The notes: generated by a model from the sequence alone, not told the origin. Positions 44,442 through 54,335 are shown, counted from the first letter of the stretch. The stretch: 64,000 bases of DNA from Frankia sp. AiPa1 (GCF_023243075.1 NZ_JALKFZ020000004.1:124001-188000), one strand, 5' to 3'. A program made the numbers and translations.

Positions 44442-47400
44442 ATGCCCGTCGATCGGGATGTCGTAGGTCCGTGGTGTGCTGTCGGGGTGACTCCGTCCCC
44501 TGCGGCTGCTCGGTCCCCGGCCGCGCCGCGTACCGGCTATCGGCTGGTCGCCGCGCCGGTCGCCGCATCACCGCCGCTGGTGCTGGATTCGGCGCAGCGT
44601 CGGGTGGTCGAGCATGCGGGCGGTCCGTTGCTGGTGCTGGCCGGGCCGGGCACAGGCAAGACGGCCACGCTCGTCGAGGCCGTCGCCGCGCGGATCGAGG
44701 CGGGTGCGGATCCTCGGTCCGTGCTGGTGCTGACCTTCAGCCGGCGCGCCGCGGCGGAGCTACGGGAACGGATCACAGCACGCCTCGGCGCAGCGGCCGG
44801 CGGGGCCGGGCGTGGGACGGGGGCGTGGACCTTCCACGCCTGGTGTCTCGCGGCGCTGCGAGCCCATGACCGGCCGGCGCCGCACGGGGGGTTCCGGCTG
44901 CTGTCCGGGCCGGAGCAGGACAGCAGGCTGCGGGAGCTCGTCGACGGATCGCGGGAGGACGGCCGTCCGGCCTGGCCGGAGTCGCTGACTCGGGCGCTGG
45001 GCACCCGCGGGTTCACCGAGGAGGTGCGAGCGCTGCTCGCCCGCGCGCGGGAGGTGGGGCTGGGCCCGGAACACCTCGCCCAACTGGCGCGGCGCACCGA
45101 CCGGCCGGAGTGGGCCGCGCTCGCCGAGTTCTACGAGATCTACCTGGACGTGTTCGGTTTCGAGGGCTCGCTCGACTACGCCGACCTGGTGCACCGGGCC
45201 GCGCTCGTCGCCGAGGGCCCGGCGGGGGAGGAGCTGCGCGCCCGCTATGAGCACGTCTTCGTCGACGAGTACCAGGACACGGACCCGGCACAGGAGCGGC
45301 TGCTGCGGGCGCTGGCCGGTGGCGGGCGCAACCTGGTCGCGTTCGGCGACCCCGACCAGTCGATCTACGCCTTCCGTGGGGCGGAGGTGTCGGGGCTGCT
45401 GGAGTTTCCTCGTCGGTTCCGGGCGATGGGCGGCCGGGACGCGCCGATCCTCGCGCTGCGCACCTGCCGGCGGATGGCCCCGGCGCCGCTGCTGGCCAGC
45501 CGGCACGTCGCCCGTCGGCTGCCGGCGACGCGGCTGCCGGCGCAGGCGCTGCGCGCCCACCGTGACCTGACCGGCCGCGGCGATCTGGGCGCCGGCCTGA
45601 TCGAGGCGCGGACGTTCGTGTCCGCCGGGGCGGAGGCCGGTGCGGTCGCCGACGTGCTGCGCCGGGAGCATCTGGAGCGGGGCACCTCGTGGGCGCGGAT
45701 GGCGGTGCTGGTGCGCACCGCCGAGCGGATCGGCCGGCTGCGCCGCGCGCTGGTGGCCGCGGCGATCCCCGTCACCGTCGATGGGGATGATCTCCCCGTC
45801 GCGCAGGAGCCCGCGGCGGCGCTGCTGCTGCTCGCGCTGCGCTGCGCCGACGACCCGGGCGCCGCGCTCACCGTCGACGCGGCCCGCACGTTGCTGACGT
45901 CCCCGTTCGGCGCAGCGGATCCGGCGAGCCTGCGGGAGCTCGGCCGGGCGCTGCGGGCGTTCGACCGGGATGCCGGGGCGGCGCAGCCCGGCGCGTCCGA
46001 GGAACTGGTCCGCGCGGCCGTCGCCGACCCGGACCGTCTGCTCGTCCGGGTGGACGACGAGGTCGCCGCGCCCGCCCGCCGGGTCGGGGGGCTGCTGGCG
46101 GCCGGGCGCCGGGCGCTGCTGGAGCCAGGCGGTTCCCCGGAGGGTGCGCTGTGGGCGCTGTGGTCGGCGAGCCGCTGGCAGGAACGGCTACTCGCCGCCT
46201 CGGCGGCAGGTGGCGCGGCAGGGCGGGCCGCCGACCGAGATCTTGACGCGGTGGTGGCGCTGTTCGACGCGGTCGCCCGGCTGGCCGCGCGGCGCGGACC
46301 GGGTCTCGGCGTGGCCTCGCTGCTCGGCGAACTCGGCCGGCAGCAGTTCGCCGCCGAGTCGATCGCCCCGGTGGGCGAGGATGCCCGCCGCCGCGGGGTG
46401 CGGCTGCTCACCGCGCACCGCGCCAAGGGCCTCGAATGGGACGTCGTCGCCGTTTGCGGGGTGCAGGACGGCGCCTGGCCGGATCTGCGCCAGCGGGGCT
46501 CCCTGCTGGGCGCCGAGGAACTTGACGCGCCGGCGCGGGGCGGGCTGCGCCCGCCGCTGACCCGCGCGGATCTGCTCGCCGACGAGCGGCGGCTGTTCTA
46601 CGTGGCGCTCACCCGGGCGCGCCGTCGCCTGATGATCACCGCTGTCGACAGTCCCGATGATGACGGCAGCCGGCCGAGCCGCTTCCTCGAGGAACTCGGC
46701 GTGCCCGTCGTCGCCGTGCCGGGGCGCCCCACCCGGCCGCTCACCCTCGTCGGTCTGGTCGCGACACTGCGCCGGCTTGCGACCGAACCCGGCGCGAGCC
46801 CCGGGATGCGCACGGCGGCGCGCCGTCGCCTCGCCGCGCTCGCCGCCGCCCAGGACGACGAGGGCCGCCCGCTGGCCCCGGCGGCGCATCCGCGCACCTG
46901 GTGGGGGATGCTCGAGGTGACCGCGTCGGACGTGCCGGTCGTCGCCGCGGACGTGCCCCTGCGGCTGTCCGGGTCCTCGCTGTCGGGGCTGCGAGACTGC
47001 TCGCTGCGCTGGTTCCTCGAGCACGAGGCGCACGCCGTCACCGTCGCGTCGACCGCCCAGGGTTTCGGCCGGGTGGTGCACGCGCTCGCCGACGAGGTCA
47101 CCACGGGCCGCACTCCCGCGAACCTGGCTGCTCTCGACGCCCGCCTCGACACCGTCTGGCGGCACCTGGCCTACGAGGCGCGCTGGCGCGGCGAGCAGGA
47201 ACGTGCCGCTGCTCGGGAGGCACTCGCCCGGTTCCTGGCCTGGCATGCCGCCGAACGGGGTCGCCGGGTCGTCGACGCGGAGGTCCGCTTCACCTGCCGG
47301 CTGACCGTCGCCGGCCGCGAGGTACTGCTGCGCGGGTTCATCGACCGGCTCGAGCTTGACGACGCGGGCCGCGTGCACGTCATCGACTTCAAGACCGGCC

Positions 47401-47915
47401 GCACGCCGGTCAGCACTGCGGAGGTCGCCGTCCATCCCCAGCTCGGCAGCTACCAGCTTGCCGTCCGCTCCGGCGCCCTCGATGACGCTGTCCGCGCCGC
47501 CACGGCGTCGCCCGGACCGACGACCTTTCCCCAGGCGCCGGCGTCATCGCCCGGCCCGACGGCGTCACCGTCCGGTGCGACAGACCTGTCCGGTTCACCA
47601 GGTCTGCCTGGCTTGGCGGGTCCGCCTGGCTCGGTGGTGGAGCCGGGGGGCGCGGAGCTGGTACATCTGCGGCAGGAGACCGGCGGCGATGCCTCGGTAC
47701 CCAGGCTGCCGGACGAGGCCCCCGGACCGCCGAAGGTGCAGGCCCAGGCGCCGCTGTCGGGCGACGGCCCGACCTGGATGGACGAGATCATCACGGCCGC
47801 GGTGCGCACCGTCGACGCGGAGGCGTTCCGGCCCACCCCGGGCAACGGCTGCGCGACCTGCACCTTCCAGGCCAGCTGTCCCGCCCGTCCCGAGGGACGG
47901 CAGGTCGTCACGTGA
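44442..47915 (+). CDS. adnA: AdnA-type helicase-nuclease subunit
   Basis: A 1157-residue UvrD-like helicase fused to a RecB-type nuclease, the AdnA side of the actinobacterial AdnAB complex that resects double-strand breaks. The Walker A Lys73 is in GPGTGKT, motif II Asp275 in DEYQDTDPAQ and motif VI VALTRARRRLM near 735. The nuclease domain (from about 850) has DFKTG with Asp982/Lys984. An Fe-S set is visible: LRDCSLRW and the terminal GCATCTFQASCPARP (Cx2Cx5C). A Pro/Ser/Gly-rich insert lies near 1020-1110, within the nuclease domain before the last Cys cluster. Its stop overlaps adnB by 4 bases. AdnB is its essential partner. Confidence 0.93.
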   Translation: MPVDRDVVGPWCAVGVTPSPAAARSPAAPRTGYRLVAAPVAASPPLVLDSAQRRVVEHAGGPLLVLAGPGTGKTATLVEAVAARIEAGADPRSVLVLTFSRRAAAELRERITARLGAAAGGAGRGTGAWTFHAWCLAALRAHDRPAPHGGFRLLSGPEQDSRLRELVDGSREDGRPAWPESLTRALGTRGFTEEVRALLARAREVGLGPEHLAQLARRTDRPEWAALAEFYEIYLDVFGFEGSLDYADLVHRAALVAEGPAGEELRARYEHVFVDEYQDTDPAQERLLRALAGGGRNLVAFGDPDQSIYAFRGAEVSGLLEFPRRFRAMGGRDAPILALRTCRRMAPAPLLASRHVARRLPATRLPAQALRAHRDLTGRGDLGAGLIEARTFVSAGAEAGAVADVLRREHLERGTSWARMAVLVRTAERIGRLRRALVAAAIPVTVDGDDLPVAQEPAAALLLLALRCADDPGAALTVDAARTLLTSPFGAADPASLRELGRALRAFDRDAGAAQPGASEELVRAAVADPDRLLVRVDDEVAAPARRVGGLLAAGRRALLEPGGSPEGALWALWSASRWQERLLAASAAGGAAGRAADRDLDAVVALFDAVARLAARRGPGLGVASLLGELGRQQFAAESIAPVGEDARRRGVRLLTAHRAKGLEWDVVAVCGVQDGAWPDLRQRGSLLGAEELDAPARGGLRPPLTRADLLADERRLFYVALTRARRRLMITAVDSPDDDGSRPSRFLEELGVPVVAVPGRPTRPLTLVGLVATLRRLATEPGASPGMRTAARRRLAALAAAQDDEGRPLAPAAHPRTWWGMLEVTASDVPVVAADVPLRLSGSSLSGLRDCSLRWFLEHEAHAVTVASTAQGFGRVVHALADEVTTGRTPANLAALDARLDTVWRHLAYEARWRGEQERAAAREALARFLAWHAAERGRRVVDAEVRFTCRLTVAGREVLLRGFIDRLELDDAGRVHVIDFKTGRTPVSTAEVAVHPQLGSYQLAVRSGALDDAVRAATASPGPTTFPQAPASSPGPTASPSGATDLSGSPGLPGLAGPPGSVVEPGGAELVHLRQETGGDASVPRLPDEAPGPPKVQAQAPLSGDGPTWMDEIITAAVRTVDAEAFRPTPGNGCATCTFQASCPARPEGRQVVT

Positions 47916-50900
47916 GCGTGCTGGGAACCGACGGGCGGCTGCCCCGCCAGCCGTTCCTGCCCGGCTTCGGTACCGACCCGGATGAGGGCGGCGACGGGGC
48001 GTTCACCGGTCCGCGGCTCGAACCGGACGATCTGCGCGAGCTGCTCGACGTGCCCTACACCGACGAGCAGATCGCGGCCGCCACCGCGCCGCTGGAACCC
48101 GGTGTGATCGTCGCCGGGGCAGGGTCGGGAAAGACCTCGGTGATGGCCGCTCGGGTGGTCTGGCTGGTGGCGACCGGTCAGGTGCGGCCTGAGCAGGTAC
48201 TCGGGCTGACCTTCACCACCAGGGCGGCGGCCGAACTCGCCGGCCGGGTACGCCTGGCGCTGCGTCGCGCCGGCGCCACCCGACCCGAGAGTGCCGGTGC
48301 CGGCGGTGCCGGCGGTGCCGGTCTGGGCGGGGCTGGTTTCGACGGTGCGGGTGCGGGACCGGGTGGTTCTGGTTTCGGCGGTGGTGCGGAGAACGCGAGG
48401 GGAGCCGGCGGTGCGGGGGGAACCGGTGGCGTGGGAGATGCGGACGACGGCGAGCCGACCGTGGCGACCTACCACGCGTTCGCCGGGCGGCTCGTCGTCG
48501 ACAACGCGCTGCGGCTAGGGCTCGAACCGGACATCCGGCTGCTCTCCGGCGCGGCGCGCTTTCAGCTCGCCGCCCGGGTGGCCCGCACGCACGACGGGAC
48601 CGTGCAGGCACTGACCCGCTCCCTGGGCGCCGTCGTCGGCGAGATCGTCGCGCTCGACGCCGAGATGAGTGAGCATCTGGTCGACCCGGGCGTGCTCGTC
48701 GCCTTCGACACCGACCTGCTCGAGCAGGTCGCCCTCGCCCTCGACGCGGCCCGCCGACGTCCGCGGACCAAGGGTGTGCAGGACCTGCTGCGGCGGATCG
48801 CCCACACGTCCCGTGGACGGCGCGAGCTGGCCGCGCTGGTCACCGAGTACCGCGCGGCCCGGCGCGAACGGGGCGTGCTCGACTTCGGCGACCAGGTCAC
48901 TTACGCCGCCCACATCGCCGAGACGATGCCGCAGGCCGGACGAGCCGAGCGGGCCCGAGCCCGGGTGGTGCTGCTCGACGAGTACCAGGACACCTCCGTC
49001 GCCCAGCGCCGGATGCTCACCGGCCTGTTCGGCGGCGGTCATCCCGTCACCGCGGTCGGGGATCCCTGCCAGGCCATCTACGGCTGGCGGGGGGCGTCGG
49101 TCGCGAACCTTGACCATTTCCCCATCCACTTCCCGCGGGCGGATGGCACCCCGGCTGCCGTCTACGAGCTCTCGGTCAACCAGCGCAGCGGCGGCCGGCT
49201 GCTCGAGCTCGCGAACGCCGTCGCGGAGCCTTTGCGGGCCCGGCACCGCGTCGTCGAGCTGCGTCCCCGCGCGGACGTCGCCGAACGCGGGCAGACCATC
49301 GTCGCGCTGCACGGGACCTGGTCCGACGAGGTGGCCTGGGTCGCCGCGCGGGTCCGCGCCGCCGTCGACGCCGGCACCGCGCCGAGCGGGATCGCGGTGC
49401 TCGTGCGGGCCCGTGGCGACATCCCGCCGCTGCTGGGCGCGATGCAGGCCGTGGGCCTTCCGGTGGAGGTGGTGGGGCTCACCGGGCTGCTCACCGTCCC
49501 CGAGGTCGCCGAGATCGTCACGGTGCTGGAGGTCCTCGACGCGCCCACGGCGAACACCGCACTGGTGCGCCTGCTCACCGGCCCGCGGGTCCGACTTGGC
49601 GCCCGCGACCTCGCTGCCCTCGGCCGTCAGGCCCGCGAGGTCGTCCGCCTCGACCAGACGGCCGAGTCCCAGTCCCAGCCGGAGTCCCGGTCCGGGTCCG
49701 GGATGGGCGCCACAACCGGGGGCGGGGACGGGGGCGATCCGCCGGAGCGGCAGGACGCGCTGCGCGCGGCGGTCGCCGACGTCGACCCGTCGGACGTGGT
49801 GGCGCTGTCCGACGTCCTCGCCGAACCCGGGCCGGAGATCTCCGCGCAGGGCGCGGCGCGGGTGCGCCGCCTGGGCGCCGAGATCGCGGCGCTGCGCGGC
49901 CACCTCGGCGAAGGGTTGCTCGATCTGCTGCACCGGGTGATCGCCACCATCGGCCTGGACGTCGAGCTCACCGCGACCGATGCCGCCGTGCGCGCCCGCC
50001 GTGAGGAGAACGTCGCGGCGTTCCTCGACGTCGCCGCCGACTTCACCGACCCGGACGGGACGACCTCGCTGCACGCCTTCCTCGGCTTTCTGCGCGCCGC
50101 CCGTGAGCACGAGCGCGGCCTGGACGTCACCGGCCCGTCCGGTGCGGACGCGATCGCGCTGATGACGATCCACCGGTCCAAGGGCCTGGAGTGGGAAGTC
50201 GTCGCCGTCCCGAACCTGAGCGCCGGGGTCTTTCCCGACCTGAAGGTGCGCGACCAGTGGACGAGGACGACCTCTGTCCTCCCGGTGCCACTGCGCGGCG
50301 ATGCCGACGACCTGCCCGCCGCTCCCGTCCGCGACCAGCAGGTGTCCGACCAGAAGGCCGATCACGACGCGTATGCGGCGGCCGCCACCGGCTACGCCGA
50401 ACGGGAGGAACGCCGCCTGGCCTACGTCGCCGTCACTCGGGCGAAGTCGCTGCTGCTCGCCAGCGGTCACTGGTGGGGCCCGACGCAGAAACGCCCGCGC
50501 GGCGCGTCGCTCTTCCTCGAGGAACTCGCCGAGCATGCCCGCTCCAGCGACGGCGGACGGATCGACGGGTGGGCCGAGCGCCCGGCCGAACGCACCAACC
50601 CGGCCCTGGACACCCCACCCGAGTTCGCCTGGCCGGTCCCCTACGACCCCGAGCCGTACGCTCACCGCCTCGAAGCCGCCCGCGAGGTCGTCGCCCGCCT
50701 CGACGCCGCCCTCCACCCACCCGGCCCGTCGTTCGACGAGGAAGCCGGCACCGGCGACGGGGACGGGGACGCAGGCTTCCCCACCGCGGCGACCGTCGGC
50801 CCGGCGGTGGCCGCCGGGCAACGCGTGCCGCCGGATGACGATCTGGCGGGAATGACCGCGGGGGAGCGGGCGCTCCTGGCCGAGCTGGACCGGGAGGCGC

Positions 50901-51535
50901 GGCTGCTGCTCGCCGAGGAGCGCGCCAGCCGCAGGCCGCAGCTGGACGTGCCGCTGCCGGCGAACCTGACCGCGTCCGAGATCGTCCGGATGCACGCCGA
51001 TCCCGCCGCGTTCGCCCGGGAGCTGGCCCGCCCGCTGCCACGCCAGCCGGTGGCGGCGGCCCGCCGGGGCAGCCGGTTCCACACCTGGGTGGAGGAGCTG
51101 TTCGACCATCGCGCGCTGATCGGCGCCGACGATCTGCCCGGTGCCGAGGACGCCACCCTCACCGACGATGACCTGAGCGATCTGAAGGACGCCTTCCTGC
51201 GCACCCCCTACGGCATCCGGCGGCCGTACGCGATCGAGGAGTCGTTCGAGCTGCCGCTCGCCGGACGCATCGTGCGCGGTCGCATCGATGCCGTCTACGC
51301 CCTCGGCGGCGGCCGCTGGGAGGTGATCGACTGGAAGACCGGTGAGTCCCCCGCCGACGAGCTGCAGCTCGCCATCTACAGACTCGCGTGGGCTCGCCTG
51401 CGTGGCATCTCCCCGGACTCCGTGGACGCCGCCTTCCTCTACGTCCGTACCGGCGAGCTCGTCCGCCCCCGGCCCCTGTCCGAGGCCGCCCTCGCGGCCC
51501 TCCTGTCCGCCCCCGGCGGGACAGCCGGTCAGTGA
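47912..51535 (+). CDS. adnB: AdnB-type helicase-nuclease subunit
   Basis: A 1207-residue SF1 helicase with C-terminal RecB-type nuclease, partner of AdnA. The P-loop has Lys74 in GAGSGKTSVMAAR; motif Ia GLTFTTRAAAE; motif II LLDEYQDTSVAQ near 352; motif VI YVAVTRAKSLLL near 840. The nuclease core shows IDWKTGESPADELQLAIYRL with Asp1140. No Cys cluster, so no Fe-S site, unlike AdnA. Residues about 127-180 are an almost pure Gly/Ala/Ser insert placed between the first helicase motifs, and a second low-complexity stretch lies near 585-610. In Mycobacterium AdnB provides the main translocation motor. Convergent with the EEP gene, overlapping it by 7 bases. Confidence 0.93.
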   Translation: MSVLGTDGRLPRQPFLPGFGTDPDEGGDGAFTGPRLEPDDLRELLDVPYTDEQIAAATAPLEPGVIVAGAGSGKTSVMAARVVWLVATGQVRPEQVLGLTFTTRAAAELAGRVRLALRRAGATRPESAGAGGAGGAGLGGAGFDGAGAGPGGSGFGGGAENARGAGGAGGTGGVGDADDGEPTVATYHAFAGRLVVDNALRLGLEPDIRLLSGAARFQLAARVARTHDGTVQALTRSLGAVVGEIVALDAEMSEHLVDPGVLVAFDTDLLEQVALALDAARRRPRTKGVQDLLRRIAHTSRGRRELAALVTEYRAARRERGVLDFGDQVTYAAHIAETMPQAGRAERARARVVLLDEYQDTSVAQRRMLTGLFGGGHPVTAVGDPCQAIYGWRGASVANLDHFPIHFPRADGTPAAVYELSVNQRSGGRLLELANAVAEPLRARHRVVELRPRADVAERGQTIVALHGTWSDEVAWVAARVRAAVDAGTAPSGIAVLVRARGDIPPLLGAMQAVGLPVEVVGLTGLLTVPEVAEIVTVLEVLDAPTANTALVRLLTGPRVRLGARDLAALGRQAREVVRLDQTAESQSQPESRSGSGMGATTGGGDGGDPPERQDALRAAVADVDPSDVVALSDVLAEPGPEISAQGAARVRRLGAEIAALRGHLGEGLLDLLHRVIATIGLDVELTATDAAVRARREENVAAFLDVAADFTDPDGTTSLHAFLGFLRAAREHERGLDVTGPSGADAIALMTIHRSKGLEWEVVAVPNLSAGVFPDLKVRDQWTRTTSVLPVPLRGDADDLPAAPVRDQQVSDQKADHDAYAAAATGYAEREERRLAYVAVTRAKSLLLASGHWWGPTQKRPRGASLFLEELAEHARSSDGGRIDGWAERPAERTNPALDTPPEFAWPVPYDPEPYAHRLEAAREVVARLDAALHPPGPSFDEEAGTGDGDGDAGFPTAATVGPAVAAGQRVPPDDDLAGMTAGERALLAELDREARLLLAEERASRRPQLDVPLPANLTASEIVRMHADPAAFARELARPLPRQPVAAARRGSRFHTWVEELFDHRALIGADDLPGAEDATLTDDDLSDLKDAFLRTPYGIRRPYAIEESFELPLAGRIVRGRIDAVYALGGGRWEVIDWKTGESPADELQLAIYRLAWARLRGISPDSVDAAFLYVRTGELVRPRPLSEAALAALLSAPGGTAGQ

Positions 51536-52326
51536 CGTCCCGGCAGGTCGAGGTCGACGAGCAGGGCGCGATGATCGGAGATCGGGGCGCGCAGGCAGTG
51601 CACGGCGCGGACCTCGCCGACGTGGCCGCGGGCCAGGATGTGATCGAGCTGCACGCGGGGCGAGGGCGACGGATAGGTCGGGGCGACGGCGAGGCGGTGC
51701 CAGCGGGGGAGCAGGCCGGGAAGGCCGCCCGGCAGGTTCAGATCGCCGAGGATGACCACCGGGCCGTCGACGCCCGCGAGCCGGCGGGTGAGCCGGCGCA
51801 GCTGCCAGGCGTTCCATCCCGGGACGAACGACAGATGCGTGGTCACGACGGTGATCGGCCCCTCCTCGGCCTCCAGCGTGGCCGCGAGGGCGATCCGGGG
51901 TTCGTCGTCGAGCAGGATCAGCCGCGCCCTGCCGCCCGGCCTCCCGCCGGGCAACGCGATCGGCGAGCGTACCGGCGAGCGGCCCAGTTCGATCACTCGC
52001 CACTGCCGCACGGGCAGCCGGCTGACCAGGGCGATCCCGTACGCCGGCTCGCCGCCAGCGCGAGGATGGTCCGCAGGGCGCCAGCTCTCGCCAGGGGTGC
52101 CGAAGACGGTGGGGACGAAACGCCAGGTGCCGCCCGCCGCCCCCATGGCCTGCGCGGCCAACGCGGTGAGATCCAGGCGGCCTGACCTGGGCTGGTCGAG
52201 GTCGACCTCCTGCAGGCCGAGCACGTCGGCGTCCAGGCCGGCGATGGCCTCGGTGAACCGCGCCGTCCGCACCTCGCCGTCGGCAAGTGACCGACCGTGC
52301 ATCACGTTGAAGGTGCCCAGCCGCAC
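51529..52326 (-). CDS. Endonuclease/exonuclease/phosphatase-family enzyme
   Basis: A 265-residue Mg-dependent phosphoesterase of the EEP superfamily (DNase I/sphingomyelinase fold). Signatures are LGTFNVMHGRSLADG at the N-terminus, DVLGLQEVDLDQPRSG with the metal Glu, THLSFVPGWNAWQ, ILGDLNLPGG (Asp/Asn) and ISDHRALLVD with the catalytic His near the end. I prefer the GTG at 52326, where the domain starts; an ATG at 52368 would add 14 residues. Whether it acts on DNA, RNA or lipid phosphodiesters cannot be told. No signal peptide. It ends inside the last bases of adnB. Confidence 0.88.
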   Translation of the reverse strand: MRLGTFNVMHGRSLADGEVRTARFTEAIAGLDADVLGLQEVDLDQPRSGRLDLTALAAQAMGAAGGTWRFVPTVFGTPGESWRPADHPRAGGEPAYGIALVSRLPVRQWRVIELGRSPVRSPIALPGGRPGGRARLILLDDEPRIALAATLEAEEGPITVVTTHLSFVPGWNAWQLRRLTRRLAGVDGPVVILGDLNLPGGLPGLLPRWHRLAVAPTYPSPSPRVQLDHILARGHVGEVRAVHCLRAPISDHRALLVDLDLPGRH

Positions 52327-52405
52327 GCGGCGACCGTACCCGACCGCGACACCATCCGCGCGGATCATACTGCCGGTCGCACGCCCTGCTCCGCGTGGGC
52401 GGGCG

Positions 52406-52530
52406 TTATGGCCGCAGGTGCGAGCGGAACCAGTCGGCGACGACCTGATCCACGACCTTGGCCAGCGGGGCGGGGCGAGTCCATCATGTGCCAGGTCACC
52501 ACGAGCGGCGCCGCGCCACCGTCGCCGGCC
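52406..52530 (-). pseudogene. Possible broken tail of an alpha/beta-hydrolase-like gene
   Basis: On the minus strand one frame reads PLVVTWHMMDSPRP, and after a one-base shift in a C-rich run near 52468-52482 the next frame reads LAKVVDQVVADWFRSHLRP then TAA at 52406. The last helix resembles the C-terminal end of alpha/beta hydrolases (ADWFRxHL). Nothing of the catalytic core precedes it; the 15-base repeat lies there instead. Either a decayed gene remnant or a chance match. Confidence 0.3.
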
Positions 52531-52540
52531 CCGTTTCGAT

Positions 52541-52645
52541 CGCCTCGCACTGCGTCGCCTCGCACCGCGTCGCCTCGCACCGCGTCGCCATGGATCGCGT
52601 CGCCATGGATCGCGTCCCCGTGGACAGGATCGCCGTGAACGGGAG
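52541..52645. repeat. 15-bp tandem repeat, seven units
   Basis: Units CGCCTCGCACCGCGT (three copies), CGCCATGGATCGCGT (two identical copies) and two diverged ones follow each other every 15 bases from 52541. The blocks of identical copies show stepwise duplication. Confidence 0.85.
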
Positions 52646-52769
52646 GGAGTGCCGTGAACGGCACGCCGGCCGCCCAGCCGGTGATGGCGCCCTTCTCTCC
52701 CCCGCTTCTGGTTTCCGAGCTGGCCCGGACATGATCTGTCATCGTGGCAACGCTAGGCCATGGGCACGA

Positions 52770-54335
52770 TCACGTGGTGGAATCTCTGCTGTCGGCAGAG
52801 CCGCTCTGCTGCAGGCAGAGCGCAGCCGTTGGGTGACTGGTGGATCGGGGCGCAGGGGCGGCCTGTCGGACACCCCGGCCGCCGCGATCGCCGCCTGTCG
52901 TGTCACCGTCCTGGATGGCGTCTGCCCGGGCACCTCTGCTGGCGGCGCTGGCGCGCAGGACCAGTTCGAGGTCGAAGCGGGTGTCGGGGTCCTCGAGGCT
53001 CGGGCCGAAAAGGTCGCGAAGTTGGTTGACGCGGTAGCGGACGGTCTGCGGGTGGATGTGCAGGCGTTCGGCGATCAGGCCGCGCTGGCCGCGCAGGGAC
53101 AGCCACTGCAGCAGGGTCTCGGCGAGGCGCTCGCGGGTGCGGTGGGGCAGGCCGTCGAAGGGGGCGAGCAGGCGGGTGGCGAGATCGGTGACGAGACCGG
53201 GGTCGCGGGCGAGCAGCAGGGCGCTCAGGTGCTCGTCGGTGAACAGCGGGTCGGCCGCGGCGGCGGCGGCGAGCCGGCCGGCGGCGCGGGCGTCGCGGGC
53301 GAAACGGGCCCGGGCGGCGCTGGCGGCCGACTGGGCCCAGGGCACGGCGGGACCAACGACCGCGGCGAGCCCGGCGAGCCGCCCGGCCAGCGCGGTGCGG
53401 GCCGGGCCGCGTTCGGCCGCGCTCAGGAACAACCAGGTGTCCGTGCCCTGAACGGTCCGCGGACAGTCGTCCGGCAGGTGCAGCATCCGCAGCACCGAAG
53501 CCCTCTCGCCGCCGCTGTCGTCCGGTGCCGCTCGCCCGTCGTTCCCGTCCTTCCCGTCTCGCTCGTGTGCCGTGTGCCGTGCGCCTCTGCTGTTTCGTCC
53601 GGTGTGACCGGTGTGGTTTTCCCGTCCGGAGGGGTCCTGTCGAACTCCGGCGATCGCGCCCATCCGCGCGCCGGCGGCGGATGCGAGGCTGGTGTCGGCA
53701 AAACCGTCGGCGGGGATGCAACCGGGGATGAGGACCGCGGCCAGGCGACGGGGCAGGCTCAGCCGGCCGGACTGGGCGACCTGGGCGACGGCCTCCACCG
53801 GCGCGCCGGTGAGCAGCATCTCGCCCAGCCGGTCCAGCAGCCGTTCGCGCTCGCCGGCGGCGGTGAACTGCTCGGCGGCGTAGCCCTCGGCGGATGCGGC
53901 GGAGATGCTGTCGATGTAGGCGAACATCATCTCGGCGAGGGAGACCAGGCCGGACGCCTCGACGCCGTGGCTGGCCGCGGCCTGACCGAGACGCCGCCAG
54001 GACACCCGGGCGCCGACCCGGTAGGCGCCGAGCAGGTTGTCCAGAGACCGTCCCGCCCGCACCTCGCCGCGGCCGAGGCGGACGTACACGTCCCGGCTGG
54101 CGGCCAGGTCCGGCTCCCGCTGTGGCCCGGCCTCGACAACGGCCAGGAAGCGTCCCAGCGCCTCGTCCACTCCACGGCGCACCCCCCGGCCGAACCCGCC
54201 CTCCAACGGACGGGCGTAGGCGGGCACCTCCTGGGCGATCGCCAGGATGATCTCTTCGCCCAGTTGGTCAAGCTCGGCGGCAAGGGTCGCGGGCAGACCA
54301 GCTGGAAACTGTCCCATGGGAACAGACTGTCTCAT
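52770..54335 (-). CDS. PucR-family transcriptional regulator
   Basis: A 521-residue regulator of the PucR/CdaR type. The C-terminal helix-turn-helix is clear: LSLRGQRGLIAERLHIHPQT followed by VRYRVNQLRDLFG, near residues 440-475. The N-terminal half (VRRGVDEALGRFLAVVE, LLGAYRVGARVSWRRL) matches the ligand-sensing part shared with many actinobacterial PucR-like proteins. A poorly conserved insert with Thr/Arg/Gly-rich sequence lies near 235-290. I chose the ATG at 54335 because GGAG lies 8 bases upstream. It is divergent from the M16 protease gene with 190 bases between. Targets and ligand are unknown. Confidence 0.87.
   Translation of the reverse strand: MRQSVPMGQFPAGLPATLAAELDQLGEEIILAIAQEVPAYARPLEGGFGRGVRRGVDEALGRFLAVVEAGPQREPDLAASRDVYVRLGRGEVRAGRSLDNLLGAYRVGARVSWRRLGQAAASHGVEASGLVSLAEMMFAYIDSISAASAEGYAAEQFTAAGERERLLDRLGEMLLTGAPVEAVAQVAQSGRLSLPRRLAAVLIPGCIPADGFADTSLASAAGARMGAIAGVRQDPSGRENHTGHTGRNSRGARHTAHERDGKDGNDGRAAPDDSGGERASVLRMLHLPDDCPRTVQGTDTWLFLSAAERGPARTALAGRLAGLAAVVGPAVPWAQSAASAARARFARDARAAGRLAAAAAADPLFTDEHLSALLLARDPGLVTDLATRLLAPFDGLPHRTRERLAETLLQWLSLRGQRGLIAERLHIHPQTVRYRVNQLRDLFGPSLEDPDTRFDLELVLRASAASRGARADAIQDGDTTGGDRGGRGVRQAAPAPRSTSHPTAALCLQQSGSADSRDSTT

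Larger units (their letters stand above)
52327..52769. other. Repeat-bearing region between EEP and PucR genes
   Basis: About 440 bases on which I find no intact gene. It holds a possible fragment of a hydrolase end (52406-52530, minus strand) and a seven-unit 15-base repeat at 52541-52645. A frame on the minus strand from 52742 to 52365 reads through both, but is mainly repeat. Confidence 0.5.

Noticed and set aside
48515-52003. Open frame of 1162 codons on the minus strand opposite adnB, and others of 500-830 codons opposite gabT, the M16 gene and ctaD
   Set aside because: They are antisense shadows of well-supported genes in very GC-rich DNA, have no recognisable domains and are rich in Arg/Pro/Gly/His.
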